A stretch of DNA of 22,042 bases from Haplomitrium mnioides (GCA_049999725.1 JBNGIS010015308.1:1-22042); one strand, 5' to 3'. Positions 8,726-19,224 are shown, numbered from the stretch's first letter. The notes: generated by a model from the sequence alone, not told the origin. Program-made: numbers and translations.

Positions 8726-9311
8726 AGCTACAAGGAGTAGACTGGGAGACAACATGCAATGTCAACAACAAGGCGCCACAGAGTAGTCACAAGCCCATTG
8801 GAACTGAGGAGGGACTTAAGCAAACATAGAAACTGGATGGAGTGTTTTTCTTGGTTGCCAACATGGGAAGGTAGGAGCATAGGAAATAAACGTCATTGTG
8901 AAGTAACAAGTAAGAAGTGCATTTGATTGTTCCAACCACCTACGTGGCATGTAACCCATGTAGCCACCAGGGGTAGAAAAGATGCAATAAAGTGGCATTC
9001 CACCTGAACAACAGCCAGTGGGTCACTTGAACGGTAGTAAGACAAAATTCACACTGTTGAGGCCCTTTCCACAACAAAGAATCTCGACCTTGAGTTAATC
9101 AATCCTGGTAAGGAGATATTTAGGTGTTTTCGGGTATAACCAAGGCCCAACCAAGACGACATAAAACTTTTGGCAACCATGAACGGATAATCTTCCATCA
9201 AAGTTAGAGGTGGCCACCTGAATTGAGTTGCTTGGAGCTGCAATATGGATGTGAGTAAAGATGGACATGTACACATATAAAGTGCAGAGGCATAGCTACT
9301 TAGTGTAGTGA
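8726..9311. other. No recognisable gene upstream of the gag relic
   Basis: About 590 bp without a domain I recognise on either strand. If copy A ends an LTR, this would be the untranslated leader of the element. I did not find a convincing tRNA primer-binding site next to 8725. Minus-strand frames at 8816-8998 and 9049-9276 have no family resemblance. Confidence 0.35.
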
Positions 9312-10255
9312 GGCTTGGCTAAAGAAGACACACAACAATGGCTGAACAATGTGGAGAACACAACAAATTCAAATGGTGAGGTTGCACTAAATGCAGCACT
9401 GATTCTAAATCTATTGAGAGGAAGGGCGAGCATCTTGTATAAGTCTTTGCCATTATTTGTCAAAAACTCTTGAGCAGAATTCATATCGGAGTTTTTGATA
9501 GAACTCAAGGAGAGTGAGACTCTCACCCAGCTAGATCAGATTAGAAAAAAAGGGGTGAGTCAGTTCTTATATTTTTGGACATGTTCAATGAGTTGGTTGT
9601 ACAACTTCTATGGCAACCCACCTCAGATATGTTGCTGGGATGGTTTATGGCACCATTGAGGAGAAGGGAGAGAGCATAGATAGAGGTGGCCAAGCCCACA
9701 TGCTTTTAGGAGGCTATTCAAAAGGCTTAAAGGTGTGAGTCTTATGACGAGGCAAGGCCATCAACCTCCAAGTCAAAGAAAGAAGCCAAAGAAAAGAAAG
9801 GTAGACACTCTTCACAACGCAATCATCGAAAGAATACATGGAAATGTTAAGAGTAAGATCAGGAAGAGGACCAACTCAACGAGTACTAGACATATGTGGC
9901 ACAAGGACCAACACCACATCAAGCTAATCCAACAATTCTAATTGGTGAAAATGGCATGTTTGAGTTCAGCAAGCATACTAGTTCAACTCAATTAGATTCA
10001 GATATGAAATTCAGCAATGAGCCAAAGGGTGCAAACTCTATCTCAAATGAAGACCTAGAAGAGGAGGCAAGCTGCCCTACACCAACAAAGGACACATTGG
10101 AAGAGGAGGCTCACTTGACAAGTGAAGAAGTGAAGGAGGATCCTTGCTGGGCTAACCTTGAACTAGTCATTAAAGTGGAGTGGAAACTAACACCGTCAAT
10201 GGAGTACAGCCTGAACAAGAAGACCAGATGGGGGCAAACTTGGAGCTATCCTTAA
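9312..10255 (+). pseudogene. gag: Retrotransposon gag-like protein, broken
   Basis: Seen in frame 0: GLAKEDTQQWLNNVEN (9312-9359), ALNAALILNLLRGRAS, ILYKSLPLFVKNS, then TGA at 9471-9473 where the gag family normally has Trp, then AEFISEFLIELKES and TLTQLDQIRKK. A frameshift in the A-run 9543-9551 moves to frame 2: GESVLIFLDMFNELVVQL, then WFMAPLRRRERA and TAG at 9677. The frame continues, with more stops, as EVAKPTCF, YDEARPSTSKSKKEAKEKKG and, from 9896, an acidic tail (DLEEEASCPTP, TLEEEAHLTSEEV). The pattern 'QWL...L.G.A..W......W.EF...F.......L..I.QxGESV..F...F..L' is that of the Retrotrans_gag family, the capsid protein of LTR elements. No CCHC zinc knuckle was seen. The last stop is at about 10253. 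The gag assignment is fairly sure; the extent of the C-terminus is not. Confidence 0.65.
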
Positions 10256-10998
10256 AATAGGAGTGCTCTAATCTAGAATCAATTGGTGGTAGCTATGAAG
10301 ATCAGCCACCATATGCAGTCGAAAAGGATCTTCAATAAAGAAGAGAGTGGCAACTAATAGAGAGGGCAGGTTGCAACACCAAAGATCATCAACCTTCTGA
10401 TGTTGAAACTCGACATTAGCCAGAGAAAGAGAAGGAAGACAAGGTGGATGAGGGGCCAACCACTTCAAAGGAGCCAACCTTGAGTACTTGTGAAAGTTTG
10501 CTTGACACAAAGAAAGTATCCAAAGAATAGCCCACCAGCAGCAGAACATGTACAGTATTTTTCTATTTCCACCACCAACATATATAGTAGTTTTATTTTT
10601 TCAATTTTTGTTTGATCACCTTTGGAAGGTTCTTGTGTTGTCTCCAAAGTGGAGTGACAAAAGCCAACAAAGTGGCCTAAGAGGGATGAAAAGGAGGAGA
10701 GTGCAACCAAGAGGGATGCGATTCTGGTCAAGCATCTAGCTTGAACCATAATTTGATGATTAAGCTTTTATTTGGGATCTAAACAAGGATCAAAAGTTCG
10801 GTTAGTTTAGGAGTTTTTGGAATGTTTTTATTTTGGTTTTAGTGGTTGTTAGTTTTATGGTGTGAGTCCAGCTTAGATAAGGTTACCTCATCCATAAGAG
10901 CTAAATGATCCCTTGAGACAATGGGAGAAGACCATCCCACAAAACACCGCCGAAGACAAATTATTGAGTTGTGAGATGTTTGCGAGGGCGCTCATAGT
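10256..10998. other. Post-gag region without pol
   Basis: About 740 bp between the gag-like frame and the polypurine tract. I find no protease, RT, RNase H or integrase motif in any frame. A word gagggatgcgattctgg at 10711 and a T-rich stretch from about 10765 resemble 3' untranslated sequence. Open frames on the minus strand (10268-10549, 10465-10749) are unrecognised. Confidence 0.45.
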
Positions 10999-11015
10999 TA
11001 AAAGGGGAGTTATGT
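10999..11015 (+). promoter_or_regulatory. Second polypurine tract and putative LTR start
   Basis: This is identical over 17 nt to 3909-3925 (taaaaggggagttatgt). It then reads caaccagtgtttt against tggccgggtgttttt in the first. The following sequence differs, so these are related but not recently duplicated elements. The putative LTR starts with TGTCAA at 11013. Confidence 0.55.
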
Positions 11016-11070
11016 CAACCAGTGTTTTGTGGGCTTAACAATTTTTAGGAGTTTAAAAGAGGCAGAGAAT

Positions 11071-11860
11071 ATGAATTGATTGCAAAAAACAACTCACGAG
11101 GACTTTAAGGCCACACACTCATCAAAATTAGAGCATAAAGAAAGGACATATGAAAAGAGAGCAAGGGCTGTTGGTTCAAACTATGGAGAACAAATGAAAA
11201 TGGAGAACAACAAGACATGGGAAAATAAAATAAAATAAAAAAGGATGGAGGGTAATGGAAAGTTAGAGAATAGAGCAAAAAAGAGAGTACAACAAAAAAT
11301 TGAGGAGAATCAGAACTCTTGCAACAAATTGGAAATTTTTGCAATATGGGTCTAGAAATTTCTTGATCAGCTCTTCAAAAGGTAAAGTTATTTTTTGCAA
11401 AACTATCATAACTATTCTAACCTATCTAAGCTTGGTGGACAGTCTGCCCAAACTTGGAGTACGACACTTAGATGAGGTTGAGCACATGAATTGAAAAACA
11501 ACTCATGATGAGCTCAAGGGCACACACTCAGCAAAACTGGAGCATAAGAGAATGACATATGGAAAAAGAGCAAGGGTAGTTGGTTCAAACCATGGAGGAC
11601 AAATGAAAATGGAGAATAACAATGCATGGGATAGGAGCAAAGAAAAAAAAAAGATAGAGTATAATGGAAAGTTAGAGAATAGAGCCAAAAGTGAGGGTAC
11701 AACAAAAAATTGAGGAGTATCAGAACTCTTACAACAAATTGGAAATTTTTACAGTAGGGGTTTGGGAATTTCTCGGGTAGTTCTTCAAACGTAAAGCTAT
11801 TTTTTTGCAAAACTATCCTAACTATTCTAACCTATCTAAGCTCGGTTGACAGTCTGCCCT
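11071..11860 (+). repeat. 415-bp tandem duplication
   Basis: Copy 1 runs 11071-11485 and copy 2 runs 11486 to about 11860, both opening with atgaattg. Conserved blocks include gaggacaaatgaaaatggag, aatggaaagttagagaatag, acaacaaattggaaattttt and aactattctaacctatctaa, the last reaching agtctgccc in both. Copy 2 lacks the final 30-40 bp of copy 1. The duplication lies within the first kilobase after the putative LTR start. Minus-strand frames here (11105-11344, 11503-11688, 11514-11810) are paired only because the DNA is duplicated. Confidence 0.9.
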
Positions 11861-13174
11861 TAATTATTGTTGATGGAAAAGCTAACCAGATTGGCCTACT
11901 TAACTAGGCTAGTGGAGGTCAAGGAGAAGAGTATACCTGCAAAAACAATCATGAAGGGTTAGTAGAGAAGAATCAATATATAGTGCATATGTTCTATTCC
12001 ACTTCACTTATGGGACAAAGTGAATGCCTCTCATACGTCCATGCCTTCCAAAGAGACTCCAAGGTAAGGAGCAAGAATCAAGAGAGTGTTGCTTTTTTAT
12101 TTCTCAACCAAATCACTCTATTTTGTCATGTTGGAAGCGAAATTTCAAGTTCTATATATCAAGCTTTGTTTCATGACAAATGATTGAGAAATGAGGCTGA
12201 ACTAGCCCCACAAGATCTCAGTTTTTGTAGCAGAATAACCCCTTGGCATTCAGATGGAGATTTGGATGACGGGATGAGCTCTATTCTGCTCAAATTTTTA
12301 ACTTGTTGGAAAAAAAGCTTCAAGGAAAATCCGACACATCCAAGATCTTACTCAAATAGATGAGTATCAACAAGACAGAAAGCATTTGAAGTTTGCTCTT
12401 CCAATTCTACTAAGAAAATTCTTCAAGAAAGAGGCGACGAGGTGTCTACCATTCAACCAATGATATATGGCAGGTAGGGAGGGCTGCGCAGAGGTCAAGC
12501 AAACCATTTGGTCACACGTGGCGCAAGCAAGTTTGCCAAATATACTGACTCCTAGAGTTATAGAACACCAAACGACACAAGAATGGTCATGTTGGATTTG
12601 CGTCAACAAGACGCTGCTAATGGTGTTATTTTTTCTTTGACATTGTGCCAGTGCAAAGACTAGTTGTTGAATTGTTGATTTGCAGCCATTGGATTGATTT
12701 TGAGACCAAAGATGGAGATTGGAAGTTGAATTCGACCCTAGGAGGTTATATCTCTTCGAAGAGCTCACATTTGCATCATTCTCAGAGGGCTCCATCAGCT
12801 GGAGGCAGCTCTTCAAGGAGGGAGCTCTCAGACCAGGTCAAGAGGAGGAGAATGTTGTGAGGGCTTATTGTGTGCATAGGCTAGTGAGAGAGGGCAAGTG
12901 TGGGAGCATTGTTCACATATTTGACCCATATGGTGAGGCACAACAAGGAAGCATGAGGCTTCTACTTGTGTTGAGACACACCTGCATTAGATCTGAGAGA
13001 GCATGAGCTTTGCACTTCTTCACTCTGTCAATCTAGCAGACCACATTGAGAGTCCAACATCATTAAACCATCTTAACATGAGCGGGGATCCGCATTCCCC
13101 TAGCAGCCACGAGGGATGTGATTTTCAGGTTGGAAACAACCCATGGTGAGCATCATTCATGTACTGGGAGATGT
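11861..13174. other. No recognised gene; one 95-codon open frame
   Basis: I see no domain similarity. The plus-strand frame 12719-13006 (starting MEVEFDPRRLYLFEEL) has balanced composition, and its opposite strand is also open (12367-12816, 149 codons). Neither matches a family I know. Both could be remnants or chance. The interval probably belongs to the LTR-like unit starting at 11013. Confidence 0.3.
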
Positions 13175-13351
13175 CAAAGGTGGTCTCAAGAGGAGGGCAA
13201 TAATATGAATGCATTTAATATGGTGAAGGTGTGTGGGTGCCAATAGCTTGGAGGGCCATCTCCCTCGTTAGAGAGCAAAATATACATGAACCGTCTAAGA
13301 AACGAAGATAAAAACATATCTAAGCTGAAGTATGTGAGTATGGGGCTGAAG
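13175..13351 (+). repeat. Dispersed repeat, copy B, abutting the satellite
   Basis: Diverged homologue of 8555-8725: caagaggaggg, gtgtgggtgcc, ggagggccatctccct, acgaagataaaaac, tatctaagctg, ggggctgaagtatgta. The resemblance stops at 13351, and the first tandem-array unit begins at once. Confidence 0.5.
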
Positions 13352-16300
13352 TATGTAAGTGTGGGGTTGGAGAGCTCGATGATTTCGGTTTTATATAATG
13401 TAGGTAGGTCTTATAGCTGCCATAGTGTAGAAAATTAGATATGAATTCTCTAATTTTAGCATTACAGTTTTTTCATTAATGATAGTGAAGGAATGGTGAA
13501 GTGGGTCGCTGTTTCGTTAGCATGAAGTAGAGACGAAATGCAACAGAAGGCACCTTCTCAAGAGGCACTAGCAACGAATGTCAAACATGTGGGTTGTGAA
13601 TTCTATGTTTCTAGATCGTGAAGTTTCTTTCATTTATTAAGTGAATCATCAACGGACCTATAGTTAATCATTAAGGGGCTCATAACCCTCTTTTATTACA
13701 TAAGTTGCTTTAATTAACAAGAAAAAATTGTTGGGAACGTATTAAAACACAATTAACACGTCTATCGGTCCACCAATCACAAGATTTGGACCAGTGAGTG
13801 TGGGTTTGGAGAGCTTGATGGTTTTCAGTTTTATATAATGTAGGCAGGTCTTACAATTGCCATAGTGTAGAAAATTAGATATGAAGTGCAGTTTAGATCT
13901 TGCAATAAAGAGGAACTCCCTAATTTTAGCCTTACAATTACTTTTATTAATGACAATTAAGAAATGACGAGGTGGGTCGCTATTTCGGTAACATGAAGTA
14001 GAAACGGAACGAAACGGGAGACACCTTCGTAAGAGGCAACAACAACGAATGTTAAACATGTGGGTTGTGAATTCTATGTTTCTGAATCATAAAGTTTCTT
14101 TCATTTATCAGGCAAATTGTCAACGGGCCCATACTAAATCATTAACGGGCCGATAACCCTCTTTTATTACATAAGTTGCTTCAATTAACAAGAAAACTTT
14201 GCTGGAAACGTACTAAAACATAATTAACATGCGTGTGTGCTCACTTATTACAAGATCTGGACCAGTCAGTGTGGGCTGGAGAGCTCAATGATTTTCGGTT
14301 TGATATAATGTAAGTAGGTCTTATAACTGTTATAATATAGAAATTAGATATGAAGTGGAGTTCAGATCTTGCAATAAAAAGGAATTCCCTAATTTTAGCC
14401 TTGCAGTTACTTTTATTAATGACCATTAAGGAATGTCGAGGTGGGTCGTTGTTTCGGTAACATGAAGTAGAAACGGAATGCAATGGAAGGCACCTTCTTT
14501 AGAGGCACCATCAACAAATAGCAAACATGTGGGTCGTGAATTCTATGTTTCTGGATCGTGAAGTTTCTTTCATTTATTAAGGGAATCGTTAACAGGCCTA
14601 TAGTATATTATTAACAAGCTCATAACTCTACTTTATTACATAAGTTGCTTTAATAAACAAGAAAACTTTGTTGGAAATGTACTAAATAATAATTAACACA
14701 TGTGTTAGCTTACTAATCAAAAAATCTGGACCAGTGAGTGTAGGGTTGGAGAGCTCGATGATTTTTGGTTTTATATAATGTAGGGAGGTCTTATTATTGT
14801 CATAGTGTAGAAAATTAGATATGAAGTGCAATTCATATATTGCAATAAAGAGGAATTCTCTAATTTTAGCCTTGGAGTTACTTTTATTAATGACCATTAA
14901 GGAATGTCGAGGTGGGTTGTTGTTTTGGTAACATGAAGTAGAAACGGAATGCAATGGAAGGCACCTTCTTTAGAGGCACCAACAGTGAATATCAAACATG
15001 TAGGTCGTTAATTCTATGTTTCTGGATCGTGAAGTTTCTTTCATTTATTAAGGAAATCGTTAACGAGCCCATAGTAAATCATTAAAAGACTCATAGCCCT
15101 CTTTTGTTACACAAGTTGTTTTAATTAACAAGACAACTTTGTTGGGAACATGCTCAAACATAACTAACACATCTGTCGGACCACTAATCACAAGATCTAG
15201 ACCAGTGAGTGTGAGGCTCGATAGCTCGATGATTTTCGGTTTTATATAATGTGGACAGGTCTTATAACTGCTATAGTGTAGAAAATTAGATAAGAAGTGC
15301 AGTTTAGATCTTGCAATAAAGAGGAATTCCCTAATTTTAGCCTTATAGTTACTTTTATTAATGATAGTTAAAGAATGGCGAGGGATGAGTCGTTGTTTCG
15401 ATAATATGAAGTAGAAACGGAATGCAACGGAAGACACCTTCTTAAGAGGTACAAGCAACGAATGTCGAACATGTGGGTCATGAGTTATGTGTTTATGGAT
15501 TGTAAAGTTTCTTTCATTCATCAAGCAAATTGTTATCGGGCCCATAGTAAATCATTGAGGGACCCATAACCCTCCTTTAGTACATAAGTTCCTTTTATTA
15601 ACAAGAAAACTTTGTTGGGAACGTACTAAAACATAATTAACACATGTGTCTACTCATTAATCATAAGATCTGGACTAGTGAGTGGGGCGCTAGAGAACTC
15701 AATGATTTTTGATTTTATATAATGTAGGCAAGTCTTATAACTGCCATAGTGTAGAAAATTAGATATGAAGTGCAGTTCAAATCTTGGAATAAAAAGGAAT
15801 TCTCTATATTCAGCCTTACAATTACTTTTATTAATGACCATTAATGAATGTCAAGGTGGGTCACTGTTTCGGTCACATGAAGTAGAAACTGAATGCAACG
15901 GAAGGCACCTTCTTAAGAGGCACCAACAGCGAATGTCAAACATATGAGTCGTGAATTCTATGTTTCTAGATCATGAAGTTTCTTTCATTTATTAAGGAAA
16001 TCGTTAACGGGTCGATGCTATATCATTTACGGGCATATAACTCTCTTTTATTACATAAGTTGCTTCAATGAACAAGAAAAAATTGTTGGAAACGTACTAA
16101 ACAATAATTAACACGGTTGTCGGCCCACTAATCACAAGATTTGGACCAATGAGTGTGGGGTTGGAGAGCTTGATGATTTTTGGTTTTATATAATGTAGAC
16201 AAGTCTTATAACTGCTATAGTGTAGAAAATTAGATATGAAGTGTAGTTCAAATCTTGCAGTAGAAAGGAATTCCCTAATTCAGCCTTAAAGATACTTGTA

Positions 16301-18356
16301 TTATTGACAAATAAGAAATGGCGGAGTGGATCGTTGTTTCGGTAACATGAAGTAAGAACATAATGCAATGGAAGGCACCTTCTGAAGAAGCACAAGCAGC
16401 GAATGTCAAACATATGGGTTGTGAATTCTATGTTTCTGAATTGTGAAGTTTCTTTCATTTATCAAGGAAATCGTTAACGGACCCATACTAAATCATTAAT
16501 GAGCTCATAACCCTCATTTATTACATAAGTTACTTCAATTAACAAGAAAACTTTGTTGGGAACGTATTAAAAAATAATCAACACGTAAGGCCCACTAATC
16601 AAAAGATCTGGACTAGTGAGTGTGGGGCTCGATAGCTCGATGATCTTTGGTTTCATTTAATGTAGGCACACATTTTTACTGCCATAGTGTAGAAAATTAG
16701 ATATGAAGTGCAGTTTAGATCTTACAATAAAGAGGAATTCTCTAATTTTAGCCATAGAGCTATTTTTTAATGACATTTAAGGAATGGCGGGGTGGGTTGT
16801 TGTTTCGGTAACATGAAGTACAAAGAGAATGCAATGGAAGACACCTTCTTAAGAGGCACCAACGGCGAATGTCAAACATGTAGGTCATGAATTCTATGTT
16901 TTTGGATTGGGAAGTTTCTTTCATTTATTAAAGTAATCGTTAACAAACCCATACTAAATCATTAACGGGCTCAAAACCCTCTTTTATTACATAAGTTGCT
17001 TTATATAACAAGAAAACTTTGTTGGAAATGTATTAAACCATAACTAACACGTCTGTCGGCCCACTAATCACAAGATCTGGACCAATGAGTGTGGGGTTGG
17101 ATAGCTAGATGATTTTCGATTTTATATAGTGTAGGTAGGTCTTATAGCTGCTATAGTGTAGAAAATTAGACAAGAAGTGCAGTTCAGATCTTGCAATAAA
17201 GAGGAATTCCCTAATTTTAGCCATACAATTACTTTTATTAATGACAACTAAGGTTTGGCGGAGTGGGTTGTTGTTTCGGTAATATGAAGTAGAAACTGAA
17301 TGCAACTGAAGGCACCTTCTTAAGAGGCACCAGCAACGAATGTCAAACATGTGGATCGTGAATTCTATGTTTGTGGATCGTGAAGTTTCTTTCATTTATT
17401 AAGGGAATCGTTAATGGGCCCATACTATATCATTTACGAGCCCATAACTCTCTTTTATTACATAAGTTGCTTCAATTAACAAGAAAACTTTGTTGGAAAC
17501 GTACTAAACAATAATTAATACGTGTGTTGGTCTATTAATCAGAAGATCTGGACTAGTGAGTTTGGGGCTTGAGAGCTCAATGATTTTCGGTTTTATATAA
17601 TGTAGGCAGGTCTTATAACTGCTATAGTGTAGAAAATTAGATATGAAGTGCAGGTCACATCTTGCAATAAAGAGGGATTCCCTAAGTTTAGCCTTGTAGT
17701 TACTTTTATTAATGACAAATAAGAAATAGCGGAGTGGGTTGCTGTTTCGGTAACATGAAGTAAAAACAGAATGCAACGGAAGGCACCTTCTTAAGAAGCA
17801 CAAGCAACAAATGTTAAACATGTGGGTTGTGAATTCTATGTTTTTGGATCATGAAGTTTCTTTCATTTATCAAGGTAATCGTTAAAGAACCCATAGTAAA
17901 TCATTTACGGGCCCCTAACCCTCACTTATTATATAAGTTGCTTCAATTAACAAGAAAAATTTGTTGGGAACGTACTAAACAATAATTAACACGTGTGTTG
18001 GCCCACTAATCCCAAGATCTGGACCAATGAATGTGGGGCTAGAGAGCTCGATGATTTTCAGTTTTAGATAATGTAAGGAGATCTCATAACTTCTATAATG
18101 TAGAAAATTAGATATGAAGTGCAATTCAGACCTTGCAATAAAGAGGAATTCCCTAATTTTAACCTTTCAGTTAATTTTTTTAATGACAGGTAAGGAATGG
18201 CGGGGTGGGTCGCTATTTAGGTCACATGAAGTAGAAACGGAATGCAAAGGAAGGGAGCTTCTTAAGAAGCACTAGCAGCGAATGTTAAACATGTGGGTTG
18301 GAATTCTATGTTTCTGGATTGTGAAGTTTCTTTCATTTATTAAGAGAATCGTTAAC
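13352..18356. repeat. Tandem array of about 11 units of roughly 470 bp
   Basis: The anchor ttatataatg (variants included) occurs at 13391, 13831, 14301, 14771, 15242, 15715, 16186, 16653, 17122, 17593 and 18064. This gives intervals of 440, 470, 470, 471, 473, 471, 467, 469, 471 and 471. Every unit also has gtagaaaattaga, ggaattc, aacatgaagta (variants), ccttct-aagagg, gaattctatgttt, gtttctttcattta, cataagttgct and aagatctgga. The short first interval is explained by loss of about 28 bp after 'agatatgaa' in unit 1. Units differ by scattered substitutions and small indels, so the array is not a recent identical expansion. It starts inside the gtgtggggttggag segment and ends inside the gaatcgttaac segment. 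No RNA or protein gene was recognised, although a minus-strand frame of 60-161 codons recurs in most units. Confidence 0.96.
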
Positions 18357-18369
18357 ATTGTCGTAGTAT

Positions 18370-18560
18370 GGGCTTTCTTCTTTGGAAATACACCGGATAT
18401 GTGGATGTAGCTAGTAAACACACATTATCACGTTGGCTGTAGAGACATTGTTTGAACTGATCCTTTACAAGTAGGCACGTTGGAAATCTCACAAATAATC
18501 CTCCACGTTCCTATCCTCTTTGCCATGGAAGACCCGACTCTTTCCTATCATGAATTGATG
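18370..18560 (-). pseudogene. gag: Gag-like fragment, minus strand
   Basis: Read on the minus strand from about 18560: SRVFHGKEDRNVEDYL, stop, DFQRAYL, stop, RISSNNVSTANV, then further stops towards 18370. The start 'FhGkeDrnVEDyL.dFqrAY' is the typical opening of a Retrotrans_gag domain in Ty3/gypsy elements. It sits just downstream, in minus orientation, of a PBS-like site at 18594-18611, the normal position for gag. The left side is cut off by the tandem array. The fragment is short, so confidence is limited. Confidence 0.42.
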
Positions 18561-18593
18561 ATGTGCTCCTTTGCTCGAGTTCATCTTTCCACT

Positions 18594-18611
18594 ACTTCTA
18601 ACACAATACCA
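18594..18611 (-). promoter_or_regulatory. Possible tRNA primer-binding site, minus strand
   Basis: The minus strand reads tggtattgtgttagaagt, of which TGGTAT matches the start of the initiator-Met tRNA complement. The match is weak on its own. It is supported only by position: between a possible LTR end and a gag-like frame. Confidence 0.25.
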
Positions 18612-18849
18612 CACTTATCACAATACAAAAATATGTACATAGAAAATTAGAATAGGAAAAACAAATGGTATGGGGTCTGCCAAAATTTGCTCTATCCTTT
18701 CCACTCCAAATTGTTCAACCAATCGTTGGCGCATATAGATCTTAGGCACGATAAATACACGTACTACGATGGTCATTTTTCAGTCATCTGTTGAAATCAT
18801 TAAGAATTCTCTTCTTCAAACAATAGAATGATCGTTCATGCTCGAAGGT

Positions 18850-19053
18850 CTACACCCGCTCCGTTGAAGAATATAAACGTTGATACAATGATGCAGCCAA
18901 AGAGGCAAAATTGCTTAGCAAGAATAAATAGTAGCTCATCAAGTTGATGAAACGTTTCAATTCAATGATGTTGCTTGGTGGCAATACATTGTCAATTCTT
19001 CTCACAATTTCTGAAATTCGTAGCCACTTTCCCATCACGTCTCCAATTGACAT
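18850..19053 (-). pseudogene. RT thumb-like peptide fragment
   Basis: The minus-strand frame contains EIVRRIDNVLPPSNIIELKR followed by FINLMSYY and SNFASLAASLYQRL. Its spacing 'ELxxFxxLxSYY.....NFAxxAxxLY' matches the gypsy RT region just before RNase H. It is isolated: no YxDD box precedes it and no RNase H follows. Relative to the minus-strand pol at 20137-21665 it lies on the wrong side to be the same copy. Either it is an embedded RT scrap inside the candidate LTR, or the resemblance is accidental. Confidence 0.35.
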
Positions 19054-19214
19054 TCAAAACTCTTCACTCTTTTGGAAACCTCTCCTCAAGTGCTTGTCTT
19101 CCAAGAGCTCTTCCAAGCGCCTCACCAATGGTCTCTTCCAGAATGAACTCCCCAAGTGTGAAAATGAATGCTAAGCTTAAGCCACTCTAAGTCCTTTGCT
19201 CTCTCTTCTCTCTC

Positions 19215-19224
19215 TTTATATACT
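19215..19224 (-). promoter_or_regulatory. TATA-like box in candidate LTR
   Basis: The minus strand reads agtatataaag, followed by an A/G-rich stretch, agagagaagagagagcaaag. Position within the candidate LTR is the only support beyond the sequence word. Confidence 0.25.

Noticed and set aside
12367-13006. Possible genes on either strand (149 and 95 codons)
   Set aside because: There is no recognisable family, the frames oppose each other, and no splice or promoter context can be judged. Kept only as a remark in the regional entry.
13352-18356. CRISPR array or rDNA intergenic spacer as an explanation for the tandem repeat
   Set aside because: Units of about 470 bp are contiguous without unique spacers, and no rRNA sequence flanks them.
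18340-18375. Inverted junction at the right end of the array (tagtatgggc versus gcccatacta in units)
   Set aside because: Only about 10 nt match in reverse complement; too short to claim an inversion.
18944-19190. Plus-strand open frames opposite the RT-like peptide
   Set aside because: Ser-rich frames in two phases without motif; shadows of AT-rich DNA.
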